Shown here: piece after piece, positions 20,604-32,852 of the stretch
Layout: each line of letters opens with the position of its first letter
Position numbering within the stretch: the first letter of the stretch is position 1
Assembly: GCA_019925795.1 (NCBI GenBank)
Contig: CM034300.1
Location: 52,434,873-52,498,872, forward strand
Length of the DNA: 64,000 nucleotides
From: Dendrobium chrysotoxum
Lineage: Eukaryota; Streptophyta; Magnoliopsida; Asparagales; Orchidaceae
Direction of reading: 5' to 3'
The notes under the pieces: generated by a model
Told to the model about the DNA's origin: nothing
The model's database searches: none
What the model saw: only the letters and a program-made list of their open reading frames with translations
Program-made: the position numbers and the translations under genes

Positions 20604-23600
20604 TCAAGCATTTATGTCAATCACACCTAATCTGGTCCTCAAAATGCTGAATGAGTTAAAAGCTAGTGGTTTAGTAAATAGGTCAGCCAGCTGATTTTCA
20701 GTTGCTACATGATGTAGCTCAATGTCTCCTTTTATAACATGATCCCTAATAAAGTGATGCCTTATATCAATGTGTTTGGTTCTAGAATATTGGATTGGAT
20801 TTTTAGAAATACAGATGGCACTAGTATTATCACACAGAATAAAATTTGTGCCCACAGGTAATCCTAAATCCAAAAATTGTTGCTTCAACCAAAGGACTTA
20901 GGCCACACAACTTCCTAAGGTAATATACTCAGCTTCAGCAGTGGAAAGTGCAACTGAGTTCTATTTTCTACTAGACTAGGAGACTAAAGACTATCCTATG
21001 AATTGGCAAATTTCAGAAGTACTTTTTCTATCCACCCTACACCCTGTAAAGTCAGAATCAGAATATCTAATAATCTCAAAAGAGGTACTGTGCCTAGGGT
21101 ATTAGATTCCTATGTTTGGGGTCCCTAAAGATATCTAAGAATTCTCTTAACAGCAATCAAGTGGGACTCTTTAGGATCAGCTTGAATCCTAGCACAAAGA
21201 CAAACACTAAATATAATATTAGGTTGGCTAGTAGTCAAGTAAAGTAGTGATCCAATTATTCCTTTATACTTCTTCTGATCAATAGATTTTTCACTTGAAT
21301 CCTTATCTAACTGAACAGAGGAGCTCATAGGAGTATTTATTGGCTTGGCTTTGTCCATTTCATATTTCTTCAAAATGTCCTTAGTGTATTTAGATGAATT
21401 GAGAAAGGTTCCATCATCCATTTGCCTTATGCTAAACCTCAAAAAGTAGGATAATTCTCCCATCATACTCATCTCAAATTCCTTACTGATTATTTTAGAA
21501 AAATTATCACATAAATTTTTATCAGAGGATCCACAAAGTATATCATCAACATAGATCTGGATAATGAGTAAATGATCCCCTATTCTCCTCAGAAAAAGGG
21601 TGGTATCTACGCTCCCCTTAACAAACTCTCTTTCTAACAAGAATGTGCTAAGCCTCTCATACCAAGCTCTAGGTGCCTGTTTCAATCCATATAAGGCCTT
21701 TTTTAATTTGTAAACATGATTTGGATATTGGGAACCCTCGAAACCTAGGGGTTGATCTACATAGACATCCTCTTTTATTACCCCATTTAAAAAGGCACTC
21801 TTGACATCCATTGGAAATAACTTAAATCCTTTATAACAGGCAAAGGCTAGTAGCACTCTAATGGCTTTCAATCTAGCTACAGAGGCAAAGGTCTCCTCAA
21901 AATCAATCCCTTCAATTTGATTGTACCCCTTAGCCACCAATCTTGCCTTATTCCTAACCACCACACCAGAATCATTCATCTTATTCTTAAAGACCCACTT
22001 GGTTCCTACTATACTTTGATTCCTAGGTCTTTCTACTAACTCCCCAACATCATTCCTTACAAATTGATTCAGTTTCTCTTACATAGCTACGATCCAAAAT
22101 TCATTAGAAAGGGCTTGATTGATGTTGGTGGGTTCAGTCATTGAGATAAAGGCAGAGTGGTTTACTTCCTTCCTAAGTCCATGCCTAGTCCTAACACCTT
22201 CAGAAGGGTCTCCTAAGATAAGCTCTTTAGGATGACTCGAAGAATATCTCTAATCTCTAGGCAAAGTGTTTTGAGGTTCTACCCTTTCCTCCAGATTTGC
22301 ATGTTCAATCCCTTGGGTAATCTCCCCCACCTCTTCTTCTTCCTCAACTCTAGTCTCCTTAGGATCAGATTCATCAAACACCACATGAGTTATCTCTTCC
22401 ACCACCAAAGTCCTCTTATTAAACACCCTAAAGGATTTCCCCACACTAGAATAGCCTAAGAACACTCCTTCATCAGATTTGGGGTCAAATTTTTCTAAGG
22501 ATGATTTCCCATTATTTAGAATGAAAACCTTACAGCCAAAGACATGGAGGTGGCACAGGTTTGGAGTTCTACCCTTAATGATCTCATAAGGTTTATTGTT
22601 CAGAATGGATCTAACATTCACCCTATTCAGCACATAACAGGTAGCGTTCACTGCTTCAGCCCAAAAGTATTCTAGAAATGAATACTCAGCAAGCATGGCT
22701 CTAGCAGCTTCCACTAAGGTCATGTTCTTCCTTTCAGCTATCCCGTTCTGCTGAGGGGTCCTAGGAGATGAAAAATTATGATTAATCCCTTGCTCCTTAC
22801 AGAAAGTTCCAAACTTCACATTTTCAAACTCTCCATCAGGATCGCTATGAATAGAAAGGATATCACAACCTAACTTCCTCTGAATCCAAGTGGAGAAAGA
22901 CATAAATTCCTCAAATGACTCAGATTTATGTGACAGAAATTTAATCCAAGTGAACCTCAAGTAATCATCAACAATCACAAATCCATAGACTTTTCTCCTA
23001 AGCTGGCAGTGGTAATGGGTCCAAAGAGATCCATGTGAAGGACTTCCAAAGGTCTAGAGGTACTGATGTCCTTAATGGTGTCAAAGGAGGACTGTACTTA
23101 CTGCCCTAATTAATAGGCATCACACGGGTGGTCCTTAGTAAACTTAAGCTTGGGGACACCTCTAACTAAGTCCTTTTGGGTGACTCTCTGAAGGGTTTTC
23201 ATACTAGCATGACATAATCTCCTGTGCCATAGCTCGGACTCATTAGCAGCAGTTTTTAAGCAAATTGAATCATCAGCTTTAAAGCAACTTACATCCAGCA
23301 TGTAGACATTATTGATCCTTTGTCCCTGCAAAACAATTTTGTCATTTAAGCTTATAATGCAGCAAGTGGGCAGGAATTTAATATTATATCCTTTGTCACA
23401 AAGTTGACTGATGCTCAGTAGGTTGTATTTCAATCCATTTATAAGCAAAACATTATCAATCATGAAATTCTTTGAATCACCAATTATACCTACTCCTACC
23501 ACCCTCCTAGTGGTGTTGTCTCCAAGTGTAACATTGCCTCCAGCCCTGGCCTCCAGCGAAATGAACTGATTTGCATCTCCAATCATGTGTCTTGAACATC

Positions 23601-23649
23601 CGCTGTCCAGGTACCACATGCTCTCATGAGGTCTTGTGTGAGAGCACAC
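20604..23649 (-). pseudogene. pol: E2 pol (protease, integrase, RT, RNase H), nearly intact
   Basis: Protease: MWYLDSGCSRHMIGD with intact DSG. Long frame 23649-23110 runs into the integrase zinc region (LWHRRLCHASM...CDAY, last Cys lost). Integrase core frame 22978-22250 has VDDY, SDPDGEF and the Glu in NGIAERKN. RT frame 21979-21125 includes [29 protein letters not shown] and YVDDILCGSSD; the RNase H end is 20888-20604, ending GVIDINA. Breaks fall at about 23105, 22250, 22060 and 20900-21120. Pol appears to start in a frame different from gag, just after the gag double stop; an exact start is not certain. Confidence 0.93.
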
Positions 23650-23660
23650 CTACAAAATCA

Positions 23661-26309
23661 TCAAATATCAGATTTTGGAACCTAAGTAGGTTTGGGTTCC
23701 TTCTTATGAAAAGAAGAATGCAAGGCATATGTGCTGTGCTGTGAAACAAGCAATTTGGGCCTCCATACCCAATGTGTATTATGGTGAATAGTGCAGGGGT
23801 GGGAGATGTGTCCTAACATGCCACAAGAAAAATATCTAACACCAGGAATAGGGTTAACTAATCTACGTGGTGATAGTGCCTCTTCCTAGGTTTGTATGAA
23901 CCATGCTTTGATGATTTTCAAATAGATTCTTCAAAAGGTGGAGGTGCATAAAATTGTGCAAAAGTAGGAGGTGTTTCATTTTTCTTAAAAGCACTATTTT
24001 TTACTTTTAAAATTCATTCTCCTTCTTAAGACTTGCAATTTCAAACTTCAATGCTCCCTTACTACTCTCCACGTCACATGACATATTGTCTAATTCTTTA
24101 AAAGCTTTTTCTAAATCAACATACAAGATTTTTAATGAATCATGCTTAGTAATCAGATCAGAATACTTTTTGTTCAATTCATCAAATTCATCAAGTAAAG
24201 ACATGTGATTGCTATTAAGTGTAGAATGATCTTTAACCACAACATCATGCTCTTTTTGCAAAGTTAAGTAATCCAATTTCAAGCTAGCATGCAATTTCTT
24301 AAAATTTTTATATGATGAATGAATTTTTCAGAAACATCAAGTAATTAATCATAAGTAAGCTCACATACCTCTTCTTGATCAGACTGACCAGAATGATCAT
24401 CAGCCATCAAACATAAGTTGGTTTCCTCCTCTTCAGCTTCAGTCTCAGAGGAGTAAGATGTAGAATCTACCTAGAATGCCTTTTGAATCCGCTTCTTATC
24501 CTTCCTAAACATGGGTTTCTCCTCACCCTTTTCTTTGCTTGGGTGAGCTTTAAGTGTAGGACAATTAGCTTTAATGTGTCTAGGCTTCCTACATTTAAAA
24601 TAAATAGTATCAGATGAACCTTTAAAATTTTTACTGGACTTACCCTTATTCCACTTCTAAAAGTTCTTATGTTTCTTCCTTAGAAAGCTTTTGAATTGCC
24701 TAGTGATTAAGGTAACATCATTGTTATCAGTCCCGGAAGAATCAGTGTCAGTATCGTTGGCCTTCAGATTCTTCAAAAGGTGGAGGTGCATAAAATTGTG
24801 CAAAAGTAGGAGGTGTTTCATTTTTCTTAAAAGCGCTATTTTTTACTTTTAAAATTCATTCTCCTTCTTAAGACTTGCAATTTCAAACTTCAATGCTCCC
24901 TTACTACTCTCCACGTCACATGACATATTGTCTAATTCTTTAAAAGCTTTTTCTAAATCAACATGCAAGATTTTTAATGAATCATGCTTAGTAATCAGAT
25001 CAGAATACTTTTTGTTCAATTCATCAAATTCATCAAGTAAAGACATGTGATTGCTATTAAGTGTAGAATGATCTTTAACCACAACATCATGCTCTTTTTG
25101 CAAAGTTAAGTAATCCAATTTCAAGCTAGCATGCAATTTCTTAAAATTTTTATATGATGAATGAATTTTTCAGAAACATCAAGTAATTGATCATAAGTAA
25201 GCTCACATACCTCTTCTTGATCAGACTGACCAGAATGATCATCAGCCATCAAACATAAGTTGGTTTCCTCCTCTTCAGCTTCAGTCTCAGGGAGTAGGAT
25301 GTAGAATCTACCTAGAATGCCTTTTGAATCCGCTTCTTATCCTTCCTAAACATGGGTTTCTCCTCACCCTTTTCTTTGCTTGGGTGAGCTTTAAGTGTAG
25401 GACAATTAGCTTTAATGTGTCTAGGCTTCCTACATTCAAAATAAATAGTATCAGATGAACCTTTAAAATTTTTACTGGACTTACCCTTATTTCACTTCTA
25501 AAAGTTCTTATGTTTCTTCCTTAGAAAGCTTTTGAATTGCCTAGTGATTAAGGTAACATCATTGTTATCAGTCCCGGAAGAATCAGTGTCAGTATCGTTG
25601 GCCTTCAGCGTCACAATTTTCTCCTTCTTCTTCTCACCTGCATCAAGTTGTCTTTGGGTCACCCCTTGCGCATAAGCAATGAGTGACTCAAGTAAGTTAA
25701 CAATAGAATAATTGTTCAAATCTTTCGATTCAGTAATTGCAGTTATCTTAGCATCAAATGAAGAAGGCAAACATCTCAAAATCTTGTTCACTTTTTCATA
25801 GTTTTTAAGTTCTCTTCCTAAAGCATACAAAGAAGTAACAATTTGAGTGAACCTCATATACATTTCAGAAATAAATTCAGTAGGTTTCATACGAAAAAGT
25901 TTGTAGTCATGATGGAACATGTTTAACCTAGACTATTTGACTTCAGTTGTACCTTCATAAGTGACGCACAATTTATCCCAAATTTCTTTACCAGTTGTAC
26001 AAGTAGAAACACGCATGTAATCCTCAAATTTTAAGGCACAGAAAAAATAGTTTAAACATTTGGCATTCAATTGGGCTAAGTCACGATCATCAAAAGTCTA
26101 TTCAGTGAAAGGCAGTTCAGTTTTAAAATTATTAACCATTCTAAAAGGTGGTTCATAGCCATCTTTAACAAGCATGCACATGCGATAATTTATAGATTGA
26201 AGAAAAGTGGACATGCGAGTTTTCAAAAATTAAAAGGTATGTTATCAAATAATGACGGTCGTGTAATTGAATAACCTTCAGTAGTATTGTGATTTCCAAA
26301 GTTAGCCAT
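23661..26309 (-). pseudogene. gag: E2 gag with internal tandem duplication, decayed
   Basis: Starts MANFGNHNT at 26309. Capsid frame 25920-25498 (RFTQIVTSLYALGRELKNYEKV, LLESLIAYAQGVTQ). A zinc knuckle follows (CRKPRHIKANC), then a Ser/Glu-rich stretch and the coiled coil (LKLDYLTLQKEHDVVVKDHS). The knuckle-to-coiled-coil segment occurs twice because of an 842-bp tandem duplication. Gag ends PKSDI and TGATGA at 23663-23658. Besides the duplication, which shifts the frame, there are several stops. Confidence 0.9.
23925..25608 (-). repeat. 842-bp tandem duplication within E2 gag
   Basis: 23925-24766 repeats at 24767-25608 (second unit one base shorter). I count about seven differences, near 99% identity. 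Both copies share CAG at the breakpoints. 842 is not a multiple of 3, so it breaks the gag frame. Confidence 0.95.
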
Positions 26310-26350
26310 GGATCAAATTCAAAAGTTTTTAAACTTAATTTTTGAATCCT

Positions 26351-26396
26351 TCTCTGATACCACTTGAAAGTCAAGTGGATATTCTCTGATACCACT
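26351..26396 (-). other. E2 primer binding site, with a second copy inside the LTR
   Basis: The functional PBS reads, on the minus strand, TGGTATCAGAG (26362 downwards). A second TGGTATCAGAG lies inside the 5' LTR end at 26394-26384, and a third at the matching place in the 3' LTR (17342 downwards, TGGTATCAGTG). Confidence 0.88.
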
Positions 26397-28151
26397 TGAA
26401 AGTTTGATAGGGATGTTAAGCCCTGATGAACTAGTCCCGAGGCTAACCAAGTGGGGGGGTGAATTGGTTATTTTAAAAAATTCATGAGCAACAGGAAAGA
26501 TTTATTCAATAATTTGCAGTGGAAATAAGTAAACATAGAAATGAAAAGATCAACCATAGATTTCACCCAAGTAGATAATAACAGAAATGTAAGTGCAGAA
26601 TATAATCAGAAAGAGCACACCAGATTTTATAGTGGTTCAGTCAACTTGACCTACGTCCACTCCCCGGAACCTCCCCTCCGGCTATTGCACTAACACAAAA
26701 GCGACTCTCCTTCTACTCCCATAGCAAGGCGGAGCAGCCTGTACAAAACTCCTTTCCACCAACCCTGTGAGGTAGAGAACCTAAACTCCTTTCACTTCCT
26801 CCTAAAGCAGGCAGAGAACCCGGACTCCTTTCGCTTCCTCCCGAAGCAGGGAGAGAATCGGAATGCCTTTCGCTTCCTCCTGAAGCGGGTAGAGAACCCA
26901 AACTCCTTTCACTTCCTCCTGAAGCAGGTAGAGAACCCAAATCTTCTTGTCAATGATCCTCCCACAGAAAATACCGACAAGACAAGAGACGATGAACAGA
27001 GAAGATGACTCTGATCCTTACTTGGAGCAACCTTTATGAATCCCTCACAAACTCCCCCTCACAGTGCTTAGTCCAAGCTCTCTCTCTCTCTCTCTTAAGG
27101 TTTCTCTAGAAAGGAAAGTAACAAGATTTTTCTTGTTGGAAGAAAAAGATCTTTTATAGGAGGGCTCAAAAAATAGCCCTAAATCTGAACTGGTCGGCCA
27201 GGATCGTCCTATACGATCAGTTCAAAAACACACAAAATCATCCTAAAAACTACTCTGGATGTACAGGTTAAACATGCTGGACGATCAAAAAATGACTTGA
27301 TCATCCAGGATGATATCTTTATCATCTGGTATGATTAGTTCAAATCCACACAAAATCGTCCTGAGCACTGCTCCAGATGTATAGGTGAAACATGTAGGAC
27401 GATCTCAAAATGACTTGATTGTCTGAGACGATATAGGTATCGTCCCATATAATTAGTTTAAGAGAAGGAATATCATCCAGCACACAGCTCTAGACGTATA
27501 TGTGATAGGCACTGGACGGTCAGGATTTTTAACACATCATCCTGTACAATCCTGCGATCGTCCAGGATAATATGATCAAATCAATCAGACCTTAATTACT
27601 TTCCATAATCACTAGACTAATTTAGGTATAATTGTAATTGGATCATCCAAGATGATACACGTATCATCTGGGATAATCAGATCAAATCACCAAAAATAAA
27701 AACTTGCCTAAATTGATCTGGTGGCTGAGAATTTCTTATTTCAGCCTATCATGATGTATAATTGATGGATAGTCTGGGACGATCGGCTTAATCAGACAGA
27801 CTTAACTTGGTCGCTCTAATTAGGGTTTCTATTTTCACTGGATCATCCAGGATGATGTGAAAATCATTCGGGACGATCAGAATAAAAATTTAATAGAAAC
27901 TCTAATTCACTAAAACTCTCCCCTGAGTCTATGTGTGCAAGGTTACTTAGTTGGGGGATCAGTTACATAGCATTTGAGTCAATAAAGATGAAAATAGTAC
28001 ATTGGACCTAAATTTCAAAACAGACTAACTCAATCTTGGACTAGCTTAAATTTGCAATTTATCTTGCGTACCTGAAACATTAAATAGGCAACCAGAAATA
28101 GAAATGTTTGCTATCATCAAAATCATAACCCTTAAAATCAGATTCGCAACA
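26365..28151 (-). repeat. 5' LTR of E2 (1787 bp)
   Basis: Minus strand TGTTGCGAATC (28151) to ACTTTCA (26365). Hairpin repeats (26750-26945; in one frame they give repeated SLPASGGSER units), split stem (26631-26661), (CT)n tract (about 27078-27095), TATA CCTATAAAAG (reverse of 27151-27160), and U3 palindromes (27195-27880). Confidence 0.93.
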
Positions 28152-28254
28152 CTATCACCAAATGGAATTTGGCCTTGAAGTTTCCTCTAATCCCTTTAAT
28201 CTCTTCTAGACTTTTGGTATTGACATGTTAAACATTAATCTACATGATTATGGA

Positions 28255-28940
28255 CTCACTTTGACCTAAAATTGACCAGGGGTCAAAATGACCAGAATGC
28301 CCTTTAAGGGGGTTTTTGGATTTTTGACCAAAATTAAATATGGTTCAACCCTATCAACCTTTGAAACCTTTTCCAATCAATTTCAAATATCACTTCGGAC
28401 CTATTAGACCAAATCCCAGACCCTGGGTCAACTTGGTTGACTAGGTCAACCTAGGCTGACCAAAAGGTCCCGTAAGGGCCAAAATAGTCATTTTGATTTA
28501 AATGACCTCCCCATGCCTTGGGACCACTCCCAACACATCCCAAATGTCATTTCAAATTTTTTGATCCTAGACATAAGCTTTGGGTCTACCTAGTTAATCA
28601 AGTCAACCAAGGTTGACCTAATGACCCATTAAGGGTCAAAATAGGTCATTTGACCCAAATGACATATCTAGACCTTGAGACCACACCCATTAAACTCCAA
28701 ATATCCAAACAAATCCACTAGACCCAAAATCAGGTCTTTGGTCAACCTGGTTGACCAAGTCAATACAGGTTGACCCATTAACCCTTAAGTGTTTAAATAG
28801 GTTAGTCCAACCTATTTGACCTTTTCTACCCATATCACTCCTTCAAACTAACTCCTAATCATAACCTAAGCATGTCTTAGTCATTGGTCAACCAAACCCA
28901 ACTTGAGTTGACTAAGTCAACCGTCAACCCTTCGTCAAAC
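28255..28940 (+). repeat. Degenerate ~160-bp repeats rich in TTGAC/GTCAA
   Basis: Four to five diverged units each carrying GGTCAACyTrGTTGACyAAGTC-like blocks followed by AAGGGTCAAAATAGGTCATTTGA. W-box-like TTGACC/TTGACT cores are many times more frequent than chance. Confidence 0.65.
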
Positions 28941-30716
28941 CTTTATGCCATTTGCTATAATTTACATTCTCTTTGACCTTGATTCCTTTGTCCATTTCTT
29001 AAGCTATACCAAATAGCCCCCTACACCCTCTAAGTGCCACATCATTAGCCTTGACCTTGTTGACTAGTCAACGCAAGTCAACAAGACATTTAAAATCCCT
29101 CTTTGAATTGATCAACCCATGCTTTTGACCTCAAATGCATTGGCTTTGGGCTCAGGTTCACCCAACTTGTTGTTCATACCCCTCCCATGCCAGCTCATCC
29201 CACTTTGACTAGTTGACCAGTAAATATGGTCAGTAAGCATCCAAAGTCACTTTAAATGGTCATAGTCACATGCTAAGCCACTTCTTTCTGATTTAGGGTG
29301 CTGTATGGACCCTATTTAAATCCTAAAGCTCTCCTTAAGCTCTCCAAACTGAGCTCAAAGCTTGTTTTAGCCTTAAATGGCAGTGGTCCCCCCACTCACC
29401 CCATGACATCTAATTGGAGCATGACTTGTTCCATGCTTTGGCTCAGCCTTCCAACTTCCTGGAACATGTGCCTGGCATCTAGGGAAGAGCCCTAAGCCAT
29501 CAGGATCATCCACTTATCCCCAGGCTGTTTGAATAGGGTAAGTTCTCCAAAAATGATACTCACTCATCATCTCACACTCTCTCACATCCTTGAGCCTCCC
29601 AGAGTACCCTAAGCATTTCTTTGAACTCCAGACACCTCTCCTCCCATCTCTCGACCAAAAGCCACCGAGAAACACCTTCCATGATGAGCTTTTTGGTGAT
29701 CCCAAGTGTTTTCCACCCAAGGAGCTGTAACAGTCAATCTAAGGTGTATCAAACCGTTCTGTCAACTAGAAAAATTTACATGGACAACCTATAAGCTCAA
29801 TCCTATAAAGATTTTAAAGATCCAATGGTAAAATCCCTTAAAAACCTTAGACTTATGTCACAGTGTTTAGGGTAAAATAGCTTTTTATTAAGTGCATTCA
29901 AAAACATAATGTTGATTCCCCATTAAATCTATTCATTAGTACAACCTAAGTTTAAAATTTCATGAGGTTTGATCATCTAGATCGAGAGAATGAGAAAAAA
30001 ATCAATCTTAGGGCGTTATCTGTGGCCTGTTGTGAATGTTTATTTTTTGGGTCATTAATCTTGCGATCAACGGCCCATATTGCATCTATCTTTGGCTCTG
30101 TCTGACCACAGACCTGTCCTTGCAATTGTTGGCTCATCCGGCTTGATCCAGGCCCTTCGTTCGAACCACGAGATTATTCCTACGTCGTTTGATCTTGTTT
30201 GGCTGAGATCAAATCATGGGATATAATCTTGGCCGTCCGATATAACCCACACGGATCCGACTGCTATGGTTATCCATTGAAGTGGTTAAGTAACTAACTA
30301 TGTCCTGATGCATGGTTTTCCCAGGGGATGCCGTGTGGAGGACACGATGCACTGTCACAACTGCCTGCGTGTTGGATCAGCAAACCAGAGCTCGTCACGT
30401 GGCCCGTCGCCGCCTTTTAATTTAAAAAATGTTTTTTTAAATTAATTTAAAATCATTTTTTAATCTGAATTAGTTTTAAAAAAATTATTATAAAATTAAT
30501 TTTAAATAAAATAAAATTTATAAAATAAATTAAAATATTCAAAAAATTAATTTTTTTATTTTAAAATTAAAATTATATTAAATTAATATATGTATTTTGA
30601 ATAATCGTAAAACTTTTAAATTTCTAATATTTAATTAATATTTTTAATTATTTAATATAAAAAATCAAAAAAATAATAAAAATATATATTTTATTTTAAA
30701 TATTTTAGCTAAATCA

Positions 30717-30717
<1 letters not shown>

Positions 30718-30751
<34 letters not shown>
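30718..30751. repeat. (AT)n microsatellite
   Basis: About 17 AT dinucleotides in the AT-rich middle of the gypsy LTR. Confidence 0.97.
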
Positions 30752-30755
<4 letters not shown>

Positions 30756-31252
30756 CAATTTATTTTAAATTAATACATTTAATTATTATTATTATTATTA
30801 TTTTATTTTATTAACTAAAAATTCATTTTAAAATACTTTAACATTAAAAAATTATTTTAAAATATTATTATTTTGAAATTAAATCTCATATAATTTTCAA
30901 ATGTCTTAAATAATATTTGATTAAGGATTAGTTAAATTTATTTTTTAAAAAAAATCTTTAGAATTTATAATAATAATTCAAAAATCCAAATCTATTTATT
31001 ATTAATTTTATGTAGATTATTGATACATTTAAAACATCATTAGATATCTTTAACTATTTAACATCTAATTATCATTTAATTAAATATTGATTAAAACCAT
31101 TTCAAAATTGGAGAATTTTCATTTTATTTCATACTCTATTTTACATAGCATTTCAAAAATTATTTTGAATCATATTTTAACATTATTTTAAGATCGGTAT
31201 TTTTAAAAGTTTGAATATCTTTAAATATGCATGTGTATATTTTGTCCCTATT

Positions 31253-31256
<4 letters not shown>

Positions 31257-31311
<55 letters not shown>
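31257..31311. repeat. (AT)n microsatellite
   Basis: About 27 uninterrupted AT dinucleotides; perfectly self-complementary. Confidence 0.97.
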
Positions 31312-31314
<3 letters not shown>

Positions 31315-32592
31315 TTATTTAAATTATGAGTGTCTAGAGTGAGGTCTTGAAATCTTAGACATATATTAAAATATTTGGGTAGATTTGATGGGGAGGATTG
31401 ATGAATAATTAACTTAATTATTCATCAACCAAGTTATTAGTCATTTAATTCAATTGTGTCTCTTGCATGTGTAGGATGCATTCACCACTTAGCCTAGGTT
31501 CTCCTAGATTTAAGGACTTGATTATGTTATGTTTGTGCATCTATACCTATTAATGTCTAAGGGTTAGTAACATTGATTTAATGCTATATAACTTAGTGGC
31601 ATCATTAAGGACTATAATTAAGGGCTTGATCAGAAAACCTAAAAAAAATTCCAATAATTAGGATACAAATTCCCTTGACTTGAAACTTTGAACAAATAAA
31701 CAAAGTGACATTGCCCTCCTATAGAAATTTTTCCCACTGATTTTGAAGCCTTTAGGCCCCTTAACTGATTTACTTAGGTTTAAGTCCTTAGTTAACCTTC
31801 TAGACTTCTAAAAATTCTATTAAATCAAGATTAATTCAAAAAAAAATACATATGATACCTCTAACTAACCATAATTAATCCCTTAAAAATAGAAAATTAT
31901 ATCCACTTTAATTTAATAGTAATTTTAAGAATAATTTAATTTTAATCAAAGATCAATGTTTCATTAATTTAATTAATTAAATGTAATTAAAAATCCTAAA
32001 AAAAATTCTCAAGCACCTACTGATCCCTCCATAGATCATTTCTGATCTTTGGAGGTGATTTCTGGAAATTTGGGATTTATTTGGGTTCAAATCATTAAAA
32101 GGACCCTTAATTGAAATAATTAAATAATTCAATAAATACCCAAATTTCATAAAATCATAACTAATTCTAAAAAATTTCAAATTGAGCAAGCTCAAAGCCA
32201 TTTAGCTCATACGAAAATCTAATATTTATAAAAAATGTCAAACCTACAAAAAGCAATCAAAGTCAAAGTCAACTTTTCGGTCAACCATAATTCAAATCTA
32301 GGCCAAACTTCTTAAAATCATAACTTTTCATAGAAAACTCTAAATTGAGCAAACTAATAGTCTAACTACTCATCATAAGGTCTAATATTTATTTAAAAAT
32401 TGAAACCTTCAAAATTAACTTTAATTTGATAAATTAACTTTTGGGCCTTTAATTAATACATTTAAAATAATTCCAATAATTCAAAAAATCCAATAATTCA
32501 TTAAAATTCTAGAAAACTTTAATTTGATTAATAAAACACCCAACCAATATTTAAATACTTAACAACTACTCCAAAGATAAAGTTTATTGGAT

Positions 32593-32852
32593 GGACTACT
32601 ACGGGTTGCAGGGCTATGTGTCCTATGGAAGCCTGGTTCCTCGAGCCTGGTGGCACAACACCATGAATGAATTCAATGGAGAGTTAAACATCAAAATTAA
32701 GTTACTTTTAATTATTTAATCAAATTAAAATCCTTAATTCAACTACATCAATAAGATTTGTAGTATGGACTACTCCGGGTTGTGGGGCTACGTGTCCTAA
32801 GGAGGCGTGTTTCGTCGAGCCTGGTGGCACAACGCCACGAACCTATTGATGG
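32593..32852 (+). repeat. Pair of 88-bp direct repeats
   Basis: 32593-32680 and 32764-32852 share ATGGACTACT, GGGTTGNGGGGCTA, GTGTCCTA and TCGAGCCTGGTGGCACAAC; spacing 171 bp. They are GC-rich islands in AT-rich DNA. A weaker third block may start at about 32953. Confidence 0.85.

Larger units (their letters stand above)
17313..28151 (-). mobile_element. Copia element E2 (sirevirus-like), complete, reverse
   Basis: A 10,839-bp copia element on the minus strand inside the gypsy LTR. Ends are firm: 5-bp duplication CTATC at 17308-17312 and 28152-28156. Minus-strand order is 5' LTR (28151-26365), PBS, gag, protease, integrase, RT, RNase H, 3' non-coding, PPT, 3' LTR (19089-17313). It is the best preserved copia here, though gag holds an 842-bp tandem duplication. 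It lacks the extra ORF of E1 and C4. LTRs differ at roughly one base in ten by eye. Confidence 0.95.

Noticed and set aside
26713..26940. Open frame on the minus strand with repeated SLPASGGSER units, resembling a secreted repeat peptide
   Set aside because: It is the translation of the LTR leader hairpin repeats; the frame is not open in the homologous LTRs and nothing indicates coding.
29298..29720. Possible host exon (GC-richer segment with open frames)
   Set aside because: It lies between the TATA-like box and the donor-like site of the gypsy LTR, carries no domain, and fits an untranslated leader better.
30718..31311. AT microsatellites as a replication origin or matrix attachment region
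   Set aside because: Plain dinucleotide repeats in an AT-rich LTR; nothing beyond composition supports a function.
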